From assembly GCF_036322585.1 (NCBI RefSeq), contig NZ_AP024600.1, positions 5,394,001-5,458,000 on the forward strand: DNA of 64,000 nt. Direction: 5' to 3'. Positions 51,542 to 62,375 of the stretch are shown here, piece by piece. How positions within the stretch are numbered: the stretch's first letter is position 1; the number at the start of each line of letters is the position of its first letter. The position numbers and the translations under genes were made by a program. This stretch comes from Luteolibacter sp. LG18 (GTDB taxonomy: Bacteria; Verrucomicrobiota; Verrucomicrobiia; Verrucomicrobiales; Akkermansiaceae). The notes under the pieces are model-generated. The model was not told the origin of the DNA, ran no database searches, and was given only the letters and a program-made list of their open reading frames with translations.

Positions 51542-52194
51542 GGGGTGCTCTCGCGCTCGGGCTGTTGGGAACGAACGCCCCACTATTGGCCGAGGATGCG
51601 GCGAATGCAAATGGCACGGCGGGCACGGCGAAACCGCCGGGCCGCGTGGTCGTCCTCGGCGACAGCATCACCGCCGGTTACGGGCTCGATGATCCGGAAG
51701 CCGCCTATCCGGCCCGGCTCCAGAAGAAGGTGGAGGCCGCGAAACTCCCCTACACCATCGTCAACGCGGGCGTCAGCGGCGACACCACCTCGGGCGGCCT
51801 GCGCCGGATCAAGTGGGCGCTAGGCCCCGGCGCGGACGTGCTGGTCATCGCGCTCGGCGGCAACGACGGCCTGCGCGGCATCCAGCCGAAGCAAACGGAG
51901 GACAACCTCACCGCCATCATCGACCAGGCCCGCGAAAAGGCCCCCGGCGTCACCATCCTGCTCGCCGGCATGCAGATGCCCGGCAACATGGGCGCGGACT
52001 ACACCACCGCCTTCCAAGCGCTGTTTCCGAAGGTGGCGAAGGCCAAAAACGTGACGCTCGTCCCCTTCCTGCTCGAAGGCGTGGGCGGCGATCCGAAGCT
52101 CAACCAGCCCGACCAGATCCACCCCACCGCCGAGGGCCAGAAGATCGTCGCCGAGAACGTGTGGAAGGTGCTCGAGCCGGTGTTGAAGAAGTAG
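51499..52194 (+). CDS. tesA: Arylesterase / acyl-CoA thioesterase I (SGNH hydrolase)
   Basis: 231 residues. A signal peptide (ASWGALALGLLGTNAPLLAEDA) exports it to the periplasm. SGNH blocks: block I GDSITAGYGLDD with the nucleophile Ser, Gly in block II (AGVSGDTTSGGL), block III ALGGNDGLRG, and block V DQIHPTAEGQ with the Asp-His pair. It hydrolyses thioesters and short esters. The start is ATG 51499, or ATG 51532 directly before the signal peptide. It is divergent from and overlaps the ybbA-like gene, as in the conserved tesA/ybbAP arrangement. Confidence 0.92.
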   Translation: MRWWNRLNRKWMASWGALALGLLGTNAPLLAEDAANANGTAGTAKPPGRVVVLGDSITAGYGLDDPEAAYPARLQKKVEAAKLPYTIVNAGVSGDTTSGGLRRIKWALGPGADVLVIALGGNDGLRGIQPKQTEDNLTAIIDQAREKAPGVTILLAGMQMPGNMGADYTTAFQALFPKVAKAKNVTLVPFLLEGVGGDPKLNQPDQIHPTAEGQKIVAENVWKVLEPVLKK

Positions 52195-52303
52195 CCGGAA
52201 GCTCCGCTTTCGGATTGTCTCCGCCAGCTCCAGTTGGCGGTGGCGGGGAGGCCGAACGAGCCACTTCCCCCGAAGAGGGAAAGCTGGAGCTTCCCCCTAC
52301 ATC

Positions 52304-52322
52304 CTGAAAGCAGAGCTTTCAG
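52304..52322 (+). terminator. Short hairpin after tesA
   Basis: CTGAAAGC-AGA-GCTTTCAG forms an 8-bp stem about 110 nt after the tesA stop and just before palindromic element B. There is no T-run, so it is a weak terminator candidate or part of the repeat region. Confidence 0.35.
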
Positions 52323-52333
52323 CTACACATCTT

Positions 52334-52784
52334 GTAGCCGCGCTCGTGAGAGCGTGGGGTGGGAGGATTCACCCTCATTCTCGCACGCCCGGCCCTCCCC
52401 CAATTCGCCCCCCTCCAAGCCCGGAGGGCGACGCTCCACTAGCCGGTGGCGCAAGCCACCGGACCACGCCCGGATTACGTCCAAGTCCCGGCAGGGACGA
52501 CGCTGCCTGCGCTCTTTCGGTGGATCCGCCATTCCAGTAGTTTGGAAGGATTCGGAACTCTTCGAACGTCGGACGCGGACATCGATTTGGATCGTCATCC
52601 GGCCTCCGTTTGCGTCGCCCCTGTCCGGGGCTTGGGATTCGTGGCCGTCACATACCGGGGGCTTGCGCACCCCGGCTAGGATGCGTCGCCCTCCGGGCTT
52701 TGGGAGGTTGGGCGCGAACCCGGGACTGGGGTTGCATGGAAACGGGAAGATCCACCCAACCCACGCTCTCACGAGCGCAGCTAC
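52334..52784. repeat. About 450-bp palindromic element, copy B
   Basis: Same architecture as copy A at 47767-48215: ends GTAGCCGCGCTCGTGAGAGC and its complement, the inner pair AGCCGGTGGCGCAAGCCACC and a diverged partner, the sequence GTCCCGGCAGGGACGACGCT, and TTTGGAAGGATTCGGAACTC in the centre. Copies differ at scattered positions but keep pairing in the stems. It lies between the convergent tesA and dnaE2 genes. Confidence 0.85.
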
Positions 52785-52792
52785 GCCAAGAC

Positions 52793-55933
<3,141 letters not shown>

Positions 55934-55935
55934 CG

Positions 55936-57426
55936 TCACGCATACACGCCCTCGAGCTGCCAACGGTCCGGCGGCACGTAGGCGAGGCGCAGCAGGTGCT
56001 GGTCCGCCATCTGGATGTCCCACTCGAAACGCTTCCACTTCGCCTCCGCGTCCCACCATTGGCCGGACATCGGAAATGGCCCCTGGCAATCGACGATCTG
56101 TCCCGGATGCGGCCCGGTCAGCAGCGCCAGCGGCCGCGGCACCTCGCCATCGAGATCCGAGGCCACCGCGATCGGACGCGAGGGCCGGTAACGCCGCATC
56201 GGCAGCGGTGAGGCCGGTCGACGCTCGTCATCGCCGCAGGACACACCGGAGCCGATCGCGGTCGGCGGCGGCAGCAGCCGGAAATCATCCGGGCGATGCG
56301 TGGCGGGCGGCACCGGGATGCCCGTGCGATGCTCCCCCACCAGCGCCTCCACGCGCGCCAGCGTTTCCGCCCAGCGGCCGGGATTCGGGAGCTGGCGGGT
56401 GAACCACTCGCGCTGGGCCGCCCCGGGCAAGGCCGTCTCGCCATCGAGGTCCAGCCCCGTCACCGGCGCGGCCAGTTTCAGCGACTCCAGCAGCGTCTGC
56501 AACGGCCGCAGCATCTCCACCGGCTCCACCAGCGGCTCCGGCAGGCTGATGGAACGGCACACCGCCTCGCCCGATTCCAGCCGCAGCGTGAGGTGCAGCC
56601 GGTTCACCGCCAGATGCCGGCTGGCCAGCCGCGCCGAAAGCGCGTGCAGCAGCCGCTTCAGCACGAACAACATCGGCTCCACCGCGTGCAGCGGCTCCTC
56701 GCAATCCACGCTCTGCGCCAGCGATTCCGGCACGCGGTGCAGCCGCAGCAGCCGGCAATGCCGCGCGTGGAGCACCTCGTGCCAATGCCCGGCCTCCGCG
56801 CCCAGCCGCTCGGTCACACCCTGCCGCGGCAGCTTCATGAAATCCCCCAGCGTCCGCAGCCCCCACAGCTCCAGCAGCGGGAAAAACGCCGCCTCGCCCA
56901 CCAGCCGCGCCAGCAGGCCCAGCGGCAGCGCCGCGATCGACACGGACGAGACCGTGCCACCGTCGAAATCCGCGTCCAGCACGCCGAGGTGCGCCAGGTC
57001 CGGCGTCTCCGCCCGCACGTGGTGCACCACCGCGCCCTTGATCCAGACATCGTCCAAGTACTGCACCTGCCGTAACGGCGCGTGGGTCAGGTCCAGCAGG
57101 ATCGTGTCCGGAGCGGTGAGTTCCAAGTCCGGCGTCAACGCCTCCGCCCGCACCAGCAGCTCGCCGAGCAGCTCCCGCTCCACCCGCCGGTTCCGCGGCA
57201 TCACCAGCAGGTCCGGGCAGCGCACCCGGCCGCGGTCGAGCGTCCAGCCCGCCTCCACCCCGGCATCGCGGGCCGTTTCATTCACGGACAGCAGCGGCAG
57301 CCTGCCGCGCGCCTTCTCGTCCTCATGGTCCCCGCCCAGCACCACGCACGGGCGGGTTTGCAACGAAGGATGACCGCGCAGGGCGGCGATGACGGGCAGA
57401 TCGGCGAGATGAAGGGCGGCGAACAT
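55936..57426 (-). CDS. imuB: ImuB, inactive Y-family polymerase subunit of the mutasome
   Basis: 496 residues. Y-family fold (FAALHLADLPVIAALRGHPSLQTRPCVVLGG ... LPLGLLARLVGEAAFFPLLELWGLRTLGDFMKLP), but the metal-binding acidic residues of active DinB/UmuC proteins are not conserved, as expected for ImuB, which recruits DnaE2 to the clamp. The C-terminal region (about 420-496) is the ImuB extension that contacts partners. It lies 4 nt after imuA and 2 nt before dnaE2. Confidence 0.9.
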   Translation of the reverse strand: MFAALHLADLPVIAALRGHPSLQTRPCVVLGGDHEDEKARGRLPLLSVNETARDAGVEAGWTLDRGRVRCPDLLVMPRNRRVERELLGELLVRAEALTPDLELTAPDTILLDLTHAPLRQVQYLDDVWIKGAVVHHVRAETPDLAHLGVLDADFDGGTVSSVSIAALPLGLLARLVGEAAFFPLLELWGLRTLGDFMKLPRQGVTERLGAEAGHWHEVLHARHCRLLRLHRVPESLAQSVDCEEPLHAVEPMLFVLKRLLHALSARLASRHLAVNRLHLTLRLESGEAVCRSISLPEPLVEPVEMLRPLQTLLESLKLAAPVTGLDLDGETALPGAAQREWFTRQLPNPGRWAETLARVEALVGEHRTGIPVPPATHRPDDFRLLPPPTAIGSGVSCGDDERRPASPLPMRRYRPSRPIAVASDLDGEVPRPLALLTGPHPGQIVDCQGPFPMSGQWWDAEAKWKRFEWDIQMADQHLLRLAYVPPDRWQLEGVYA

Positions 57427-57430
57427 GGCA

Positions 57431-58063
57431 TCAGGTGGCGTGGCGCAGACGCTCCGGCCGCGCCTGCAATCGGTTGAGAAGAACCGGCCGGGGTTCGGAA
57501 AAATCGGCGAGCGTGAGGTCCGCCGTCAGCGCGAGCCGCAAGCTGGCGCACGGCACCACCTGCGCGGGCGAGAGCACGATCAGGCGCGAGCCGCTCTGCT
57601 CCGCCCCCTGCTTGAGCCGCCACCACGCCGACGCGGGCAGCGCGCGGAGCTGCCGCAGGTCCAGCCCGGCGGCATCCAGCAGCACCGTGGAAAGGGTGCC
57701 ATCCCGCACCATCAGCTCGCCCGCCTTCAGCATCTCCAGCGCGGAGCCGCAGCGCACCCACAGCACCTTCGAGCACGCGGCGGCGCTGAACGACTCCGGA
57801 TCGAACCCATCGCCCCCATCCACCAGTGCCAGCTCCGGGAACTCCGCCGCGCGGTCCGGCTCCCCCAGCAGCGCCGCGATCAACAGCCCGAACCCCGACA
57901 GCCCCCGTGCCGGCACCACCTCCGAGATCGTCCCCGGCCGGAAAGCCTCCAGATCGGTGAACCGCGCGAACCTTTCCCCCTCCTCCTGAAGCCGCCACGC
58001 CTCCGCATGCGCGCCCGGAAACTTCCGGCGCAGCTCGTTTCGCAGTTGGTCGAGGGCGGACAC
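57431..58063 (-). CDS. imuA: ImuA, RecA-like mutasome protein
   Basis: About 210 residues with a RecA-like core lacking a canonical Walker A (ISEVVPARGLSGFGLLIAALLG, LALVDGGDGFDPESF, KVLWVRCG, STVLLDAAGLDLRQLRALPASAWWRL). It is a SulA/RecA-like accessory protein of ImuB-DnaE2 translesion synthesis. An in-frame ATG exists at 58117, but a perfect LexA box occupies 58092-58105. I therefore favour a GTG start at 58063 (VSALDQLRNELRRKF) or 58072, which places the operator in the promoter. First gene of the imuA-imuB-dnaE2 operon. Confidence 0.85.
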   Translation of the reverse strand: MSALDQLRNELRRKFPGAHAEAWRLQEEGERFARFTDLEAFRPGTISEVVPARGLSGFGLLIAALLGEPDRAAEFPELALVDGGDGFDPESFSAAACSKVLWVRCGSALEMLKAGELMVRDGTLSTVLLDAAGLDLRQLRALPASAWWRLKQGAEQSGSRLIVLSPAQVVPCASLRLALTADLTLADFSEPRPVLLNRLQARPERLRHAT

Positions 58064-58091
58064 GGCTGGCACTGTAGCCCGCCGGAACAAT

Positions 58092-58105
58092 TGTTCAAGA
58101 GAACA
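58092..58105 (-). promoter_or_regulatory. LexA (SOS) box of the imuA-imuB-dnaE2 operon
   Basis: On the coding strand TGTTC-TCTT-GAACA, a perfect match to the 14-bp motif TGTTC-N4-GAACA reported for Verrucomicrobia LexA. It lies 29-42 nt upstream of the preferred GTG start of imuA. A partly overlapping GAAC-AATT-GTTC palindrome (58085-58096), of the Gram-positive SOS-box type, is also present. TTGAAC ... TACAGT (16-nt spacing) is a possible promoter overlapping the box. Confidence 0.8.
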
Positions 58106-58150
58106 CTGTTTTTCCATTGCGGCAGTTGGGGTCGCCATGGCGGTGCATCC

Positions 58151-58300
58151 GCGGAGGTAGGGTCGCACCGCCGGGGCGACCGGGGCGAAGGGCCATGTCC
58201 GCTCCCACAGGCGCGTCCCATCCCTTCCTCCACCGGGACGGCGCTCATCCCGCGAACGACGTCCACCGCCCGGTCATCTCGGCGAGATGACCCTACCTTC
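58151..58300. repeat. REPIN-like unit 1
   Basis: 150-bp unit bounded by AGGTAGGGTC and GACCCTACCT. It has a GC-rich hairpin at its left end (GGTCGC/GCGACC) and a near-perfect palindrome GGTCATCTCG-G-CGAGATGACC at its right end. Repeated 160 bp later as unit 2, and inverted beyond the transposase gene as unit 3. Confidence 0.85.
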
Positions 58301-58310
58301 GCAGCGATCC

Positions 58311-58460
58311 GCGGAGGTAGGGTCGCACCGCCGGGGCGACCGAGTCGAAGGACCACGTCCGCTCCCACGGGCGCGTCCCATCCCTTTATCTGCGGGGACG
58401 GTGCTCATCCCGCGAACGACGTCCACCGCCCGGTCATCTCGGCGAGATGACCCTACCTTC
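58311..58460. repeat. REPIN-like unit 2 (direct repeat of unit 1)
   Basis: Nearly identical to 58151-58300, with differences concentrated in the middle. Its right end overlaps the 3' end of the RAYT transposase gene by about 8 bp. Confidence 0.85.
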
Positions 58461-58911
58461 GGCCCGTCCTCAAATCCCATACATAGGGCCAATCTTCCGT
58501 CTTCTCCACCAATCCCGCCCGAACCGGATTCTGAAGAATGTAATTTCGCTTCTCTACTCCGCTGTCCTCCGTCCGCAAACGATGATCGAAAAACCCGCGC
58601 TGCCATTGAATGCCATGCCGTGAAGCATGCCACCGCTTCCATTCCGCCATCGTCTTCCTCAGGTAAAAATCCCCGGGAAAAGTCACGATGAAATGCACGT
58701 GATCCGGCATGGCGAGAAAAAGCGAGCACCGCCATTGACCGCCCTCGTTCCGACGCTCGATGCTTTCCCGTAGATGCGACCAAAGGCCGGGAAATGCGAG
58801 CTGGTTGTGACCGCGCGGCTCGCAACACACCGTCACAAACCATGCCTCCTGCGACGGATCGATCCACATCGGAGGGTCATGTGGAAGGTAGTCGCGATCT
58901 GGACGGGCCAT
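58453..58911 (-). CDS. REP-associated tyrosine transposase (RAYT, Y1/IS200-like)
   Basis: 152 residues. H-x-H metal site in MPDHVHFIVTF and catalytic Tyr in VEKRNYILQNPVRAGLV, with the typical N-terminal WFVTVCCEPRG strand. This places it in the TnpA_REP family, single-strand transposases that recognise and spread REP/REPIN sequences. It is full-length for the compact members. The ATG at 58911 is chosen over 58962 because upstream residues do not fit the family. It is flanked by two direct repeat units on its 3' side and one inverted unit on its 5' side, exactly the substrate arrangement expected. Confidence 0.92.
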   Translation of the reverse strand: MARPDRDYLPHDPPMWIDPSQEAWFVTVCCEPRGHNQLAFPGLWSHLRESIERRNEGGQWRCSLFLAMPDHVHFIVTFPGDFYLRKTMAEWKRWHASRHGIQWQRGFFDHRLRTEDSGVEKRNYILQNPVRAGLVEKTEDWPYVWDLRTGRR

Positions 58912-58950
58912 GTTGGAAACTGGCAAGACCGTCATCACCTCGCAACGGCA

Positions 58951-59096
58951 AAGGTAGGTCATCTCGCCGAGATGACCGGGCGGACGACGCCGTCCGCGAA
59001 CCAGACTCCGTCCCCACAGACAAAGGGACGGGACGCGCCGCTGGCAGCGGACGCAACCGTTGGACCCGGTCGCCCCGGCGGTGCGACCCTACCTCC
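58951..59096. repeat. REPIN-like unit 3 (inverted relative to units 1 and 2)
   Basis: Begins AAGGTAGGTCATCTCGCCGA (a 3-bp shortened version of the unit end) and ends GCGACCCTACCTCCCC, that is units 1 and 2 in reverse orientation. It ends 4 bp before the thioesterase gene and begins 40 bp upstream of the RAYT start, so it may also carry that gene's promoter. Confidence 0.8.
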
Positions 59097-59099
59097 CCT

Positions 59100-59495
59100 T
59101 CAGCCCCCCCCCAGCACCGCCCGCGTCGCCGCGTCGATCTCCAGCGGCTTGCCGACCGCGTTCACGCGCACGGTGACGATCGATCCGGCGGCGCAGCATT
59201 CGTCGCCCTTCCAGATCTCGAACACCCAGGTCAGCGAGGTGCCGCCGATTTTCGAAATGCCGAGCCGCACCTCGATCCGGTCCCCGAAGAACATCGGGCG
59301 GCGGTAGTCGCAGTCCACATGGACCCGCGGCCAGCCGCCGTTCTCGCGGTCGAAAACATGGATGTCGTTCGCGCGCAAAAAAGCGTGTTCCGCCGCCTCG
59401 ACGTAGCGGAACACGCTGGGAAAATGCATCAGGCCGCTCGCATCGGTGTCCCCGAAGGCGATCTCCGTGGCGTGGCGATAGAGCGGCGCGTCCAT
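59100..59495 (-). CDS. Acyl-CoA thioesterase, 4HBT/YbgC-like hotdog fold
   Basis: 131 residues. The hotdog-fold motif IAFGDTDASGLMHFPSVFRYVEAAE contains the catalytic Asp of the 4-hydroxybenzoyl-CoA thioesterase/YbgC group. The remainder (VDCDYRRPMFFGDRIEVRLGISKIGGTSLTW) fits the fold. It hydrolyses a cytoplasmic acyl-thioester. It follows fabF by 8 nt, so a fatty-acyl thioester is a reasonable substrate guess. The ATG at 59495 starts just before the first strand. Confidence 0.88.
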   Translation of the reverse strand: MDAPLYRHATEIAFGDTDASGLMHFPSVFRYVEAAEHAFLRANDIHVFDRENGGWPRVHVDCDYRRPMFFGDRIEVRLGISKIGGTSLTWVFEIWKGDECCAAGSIVTVRVNAVGKPLEIDAATRAVLGGG

Positions 59496-59503
59496 GCGGC
59501 GGA

Positions 59504-60751
59504 TCAGACGTAGCGCTTCACCACCACGGTGGCGTTGTGGCCGCCGAAGCCGAAGCTGTTGCTCATCGCCACATCCACCTTCGCCTCGCGGGCGGTGTTC
59601 GGGACGACGTCCAGATCGCACTCCGGGTCCTGCTCCTGCACGTTGATCGTCGGCGGGATGACATTGTCGCGGATCGCCATCACGCTGGCGATCAGCTCGA
59701 TGCCGCCGGCCGCGCCGAGCATGTGGCCGGTCATCGACTTGGTGGAGCTCACCGCCAGGCCGTTGGTGGCGTAGTCGCCGAAGGCGCGCTTGATCGCCTT
59801 GGTTTCCGCGATGTCGCCGAGACCGGTGGAGGTCGCGTGGGCGTTGAGATAGTCCACATCCTCCGGGTTCAGCTTGCCGTGGCGCAGCGCCATCTGGATG
59901 GCGTAGGCCGGGCCGGAACCGTCCGGGGAGGGCGCGCTGAGGTGGTAGGCATCCGCGCTCACGCCGTAGCCGGCGAGTTCGGCGTAGATCTTCGCACCGC
60001 GCTTCAGGGCGTGCTCGAGTTCCTCGATCACCACCACGCCGGCGCCTTCACCCATCACGAAGCCGTCGCGCCCCTTGTCGAACGGGCGGGACGCGCCTTC
60101 CGGGTCGTCGTTGCGGGTGCTGAGCGCCTTCATGTTGGCGAATCCGGCGAGGCCCATCGGCAGGATCGTCGATTCCGCGCCACCGCAGACGAAGGCATCG
60201 GCGTCGCCGAATTTGATCATGCGCCAGGCTTCCCCGATGTTGTGGTTCGAGGTCGCGCAGGCGGTCACGATCACCATGTTCGGGCCGAGCAGGCCGTGCT
60301 CCATGGAAATGATGCCGCTGGCGATGTTGGAAATCATCATCGGGATGGTGAAGGGCGAGACGCGCTTCGGTCCCTTGGTCAGGCAGACCTCGTGCTCCCG
60401 CTCCAGCGTGGCCAGGCCACCGATGCCGGAGCCCACCATCACGCCCACGCGGCGCGGGTCGATCGCATTGGTGTCCAGGCCGGAGTCCTCGATCGCCAGC
60501 TTCGCGGCGGCCACGCCGAACTGCACGTAGCGGTCGGAACGGCGCGCGTCCTTCGGAGCCTTGAAGTAACTGTCGGCGTTGAAGTTCTTCACCTCACCCG
60601 CGATCTTGCACTCAAACGGCTCCGGATCCAGCAGCGTGATCCGACCAATCCCGCTGCGGCCGTTCTTCAGGCCATCCCAGGTGGAGGCCAGATCGTTGCC
60701 GAGGGGAGAAATACAACCAATGCCGGTGATGACGACGCGTCGTTCGCTCAT
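59504..60751 (-). CDS. fabF: Beta-ketoacyl-ACP synthase II
   Basis: 415 residues, the normal length. Start RRVVITGIGCISPLGND, active-site Cys in VTACATSNHNIGEAWRMI, His residues in NAHATSTGLGDIAETKAI and SSTKSMTGHMLGAAGGIE, and the C-terminal NSFGFGGHNATVVVKRY. It elongates acyl-ACP by condensation with malonyl-ACP. One deviation: the usual TACAT-x-x-H-A-I-G reads SNHNIG. It is cotranscribed with the thioesterase downstream; no acpP gene is adjacent. Confidence 0.96.
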   Translation of the reverse strand: MSERRVVITGIGCISPLGNDLASTWDGLKNGRSGIGRITLLDPEPFECKIAGEVKNFNADSYFKAPKDARRSDRYVQFGVAAAKLAIEDSGLDTNAIDPRRVGVMVGSGIGGLATLEREHEVCLTKGPKRVSPFTIPMMISNIASGIISMEHGLLGPNMVIVTACATSNHNIGEAWRMIKFGDADAFVCGGAESTILPMGLAGFANMKALSTRNDDPEGASRPFDKGRDGFVMGEGAGVVVIEELEHALKRGAKIYAELAGYGVSADAYHLSAPSPDGSGPAYAIQMALRHGKLNPEDVDYLNAHATSTGLGDIAETKAIKRAFGDYATNGLAVSSTKSMTGHMLGAAGGIELIASVMAIRDNVIPPTINVQEQDPECDLDVVPNTAREAKVDVAMSNSFGFGGHNATVVVKRYV

Positions 60752-60859
60752 AATGAATAGGGGCGCGCTGGGCGCGGGCGCACGATGGAGCCGGAAATCC
60801 GCCTAGGCAAGCCCGGAGGGCCCGAAGGCCCCTCGTTCATCGTTCTCCACACGAAACAC

Positions 60860-60897
60860 ATAGGTCCTATAGGACTTATAAGTCTTATAGGTCCTAT
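60860..60897. repeat. 38-bp near-perfect palindrome between TolQR-like operon and fabF
   Basis: ATAGGTCCTATAGGACTTA at 60860-60878 is followed by its near-complement at 60879-60897, with only two mismatched pairs. It is strongly AT-biased against the flanks. It lies 17 nt after the stop of the zinc-ribbon gene and 108 nt before the fabF start. It could act as a terminator, a fabF control site or a dispersed repeat. Confidence 0.65.
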
Positions 60898-60913
60898 TCT
60901 TTCAGGATCGGCG

Positions 60914-61153
60914 TCAGCCGAGCCTCCGGTCCCGCCCCCGCTCGTTGAGCGCGCCGCAGGCCGGACAGGTCGGGGTGCGTTCGGAGCTGTGGTCCTCGAA
61001 CGGGTGCAGGCACAACCGGCAGATGATCCGGTGGCGGATCGCCCGCAGCTCCACGCCGCGCCGGGACACCCGGGATACCAGCGTGAACAGGCCCACCAGC
61101 CCCAGGGAAACCAGCAGCACGCACAGCACGAACTCGGACAAGGTCACTTCCAT
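60914..61153 (-). CDS. Small membrane protein with C-terminal zinc ribbon
   Basis: 79 residues. One N-terminal membrane helix (SEFVLCVLLVSLGLVGLFTLV) is followed by a four-Cys zinc ribbon (CRLCLHPFED ... CPACGALNERG). Start ATG 61153 overlaps the stop of the upstream gene (TGATG). It is the last gene of the ExbBD/TolQR-like operon. No function is known; similar small proteins sit in such operons of related bacteria, but I cannot name a family. Confidence 0.7.
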   Translation of the reverse strand: MEVTLSEFVLCVLLVSLGLVGLFTLVSRVSRRGVELRAIRHRIICRLCLHPFEDHSSERTPTCPACGALNERGRDRRLG

Positions 61154-61932
61154 CACGGCACGCGGCTGAAATGGATCTCCACGGCGATCCAACCCGCCTT
61201 GGCGGCACCGGGACCGAAATGCACCTGGCACAGCCAGGTCCCCAGGGCGCGGGAGAAATCATCCTGCTCCCCGTCCGGCTTCGCCCCATCCAGCGCCACG
61301 CACCGCAGCGCGTGGCCCTTTTCCCCCACCTCGACGAGGAACTGCCACGTCGTGGCCGCCATTTCCGGAGACACTTCCCCTTGGAAACGAGGCAGCTCCG
61401 CCGGTTTCGCATCCGCCGGCAGTTTCGAAAGCATCGTCAGCCCCGGCACCAGCGGCGCGGGCGCGGCCTCCTTCGGCAGCGGTTCCAGCGGCGGCTGCGG
61501 CGGAAACACCCGCTCGCCCCGCGCCGCCACCTGCATCCCCCCGGCCGCCCCGTCCCGCGGAAACTCCCGCAGCGGGCTCCGGTAGCCCGCAGCCGTCACC
61601 GGCGGGCGGAACATCTCCCGGTCCAGCGCCTGCACGATGGGCGATTCCTCCGGACGGAACCGGGCCGGAAACGGCCCTTCCTCGTCCGCCCGGACCTCCC
61701 ACTCCCGGCCTTCCACCGTCCGCGGCACCAGCACCACCGAGGCCTTCCGCTCGATGATCCGCGGCGGCGGCACCACCCGCACTTTCACCGTGCCCAGCAA
61801 AATCACCACCAGCAGCGCCACGATCGCCACCGAAACCCAGGTCGCCACATGGAACGTGTCCCCCACCCGCCAGGCGAAAATCAACCCGCTGGCGCGGTCC
61901 TTCCGTTCCCGCTTGGTGCCGATCTCGTTCAC
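61153..61932 (-). CDS. TonB/TolA-like membrane-anchored protein, unknown function
   Basis: 259 residues. A cytoplasmic basic N-terminus is followed by one membrane helix (VSVAIVALLVVILLGTV), a long proline-rich periplasmic stretch (residues 50-175) and a compact C-terminal domain (TWQFLVEVGEKGHALRCVAL ... GWIAVEIHFSRV). This topology parallels TonB or TolA, the energy-transducing arm that partners ExbB/ExbD-type motors, but sequence similarity is not recognisable. The GTG start overlaps the exbD-like stop (GTGA). Confidence 0.6.
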   Translation of the reverse strand: MNEIGTKRERKDRASGLIFAWRVGDTFHVATWVSVAIVALLVVILLGTVKVRVVPPPRIIERKASVVLVPRTVEGREWEVRADEEGPFPARFRPEESPIVQALDREMFRPPVTAAGYRSPLREFPRDGAAGGMQVAARGERVFPPQPPLEPLPKEAAPAPLVPGLTMLSKLPADAKPAELPRFQGEVSPEMAATTWQFLVEVGEKGHALRCVALDGAKPDGEQDDFSRALGTWLCQVHFGPGAAKAGWIAVEIHFSRVP

Positions 61933-62375
61933 GGATCCGCCTCCTTCACCGGGGCGGTCTCCCCCGCCCCGACCTGCGCCGGTTTCCCGACCAGCATCAC
62001 CCGGTAACCTTTCCGCAAGATCAGCTCGGAAACCTCCCGCTCCAGCGCCACCGAAGTGCCCGCATCGGACCGCAGCAGCACCGCGCCCGGCGCCGAGCCG
62101 CGCTTTTCATCGAGTTTCCGGCCCAGCCCGTCCAGCGAGGTCACCTCGCGGCCTAGGTAGATCCGCGCCGGCGATCCCGGCCCCAGCGTCACCACCTGCG
62201 CGCCGGTGAAGCGCTCCATCTGGAACTTCGAGGGCGGCAGCGTCACCTCTTTCCCCGCCTGCAGGACCAGCGACGGCCCCAGCACGAAGAACATCAGCAA
62301 CAGCGCGAACAAATTGAACAGCGGGACGACGTGGAGGAAACCCGGCCGTTCCGGCAAGGTCAGCTCCAGCTTCAC
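61929..62375 (-). CDS. ExbD/TolR-like protein with Asn at the proton-site Asp
   Basis: 148 residues. One N-terminal membrane helix (VVPLFNLFALLLMFFVLG) is followed by a periplasmic ExbD/TolR domain with the family-typical C-terminal part (LLRSDAGTSVALEREVSELILRKGYRVMLV). In active ExbD/TolR/MotB proteins the helix carries an essential Asp (PLVD); here the same place reads PLFN (codon AAT). Either the motor uses another acidic residue or this is a non-proton-driven variant. The GTG start overlaps the exbB-like stop (GTGA). Confidence 0.8.
   Translation of the reverse strand: MKLELTLPERPGFLHVVPLFNLFALLLMFFVLGPSLVLQAGKEVTLPPSKFQMERFTGAQVVTLGPGSPARIYLGREVTSLDGLGRKLDEKRGSAPGAVLLRSDAGTSVALEREVSELILRKGYRVMLVGKPAQVGAGETAPVKEADP

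Noticed and set aside
58140..58460. Possible CRISPR array from regularly repeated sequence
   Set aside because: Only two direct units of 150 bp with imperfect identity and terminal hairpins, and no short repeat/spacer periodicity or cas genes; they fit REPIN units next to a RAYT.
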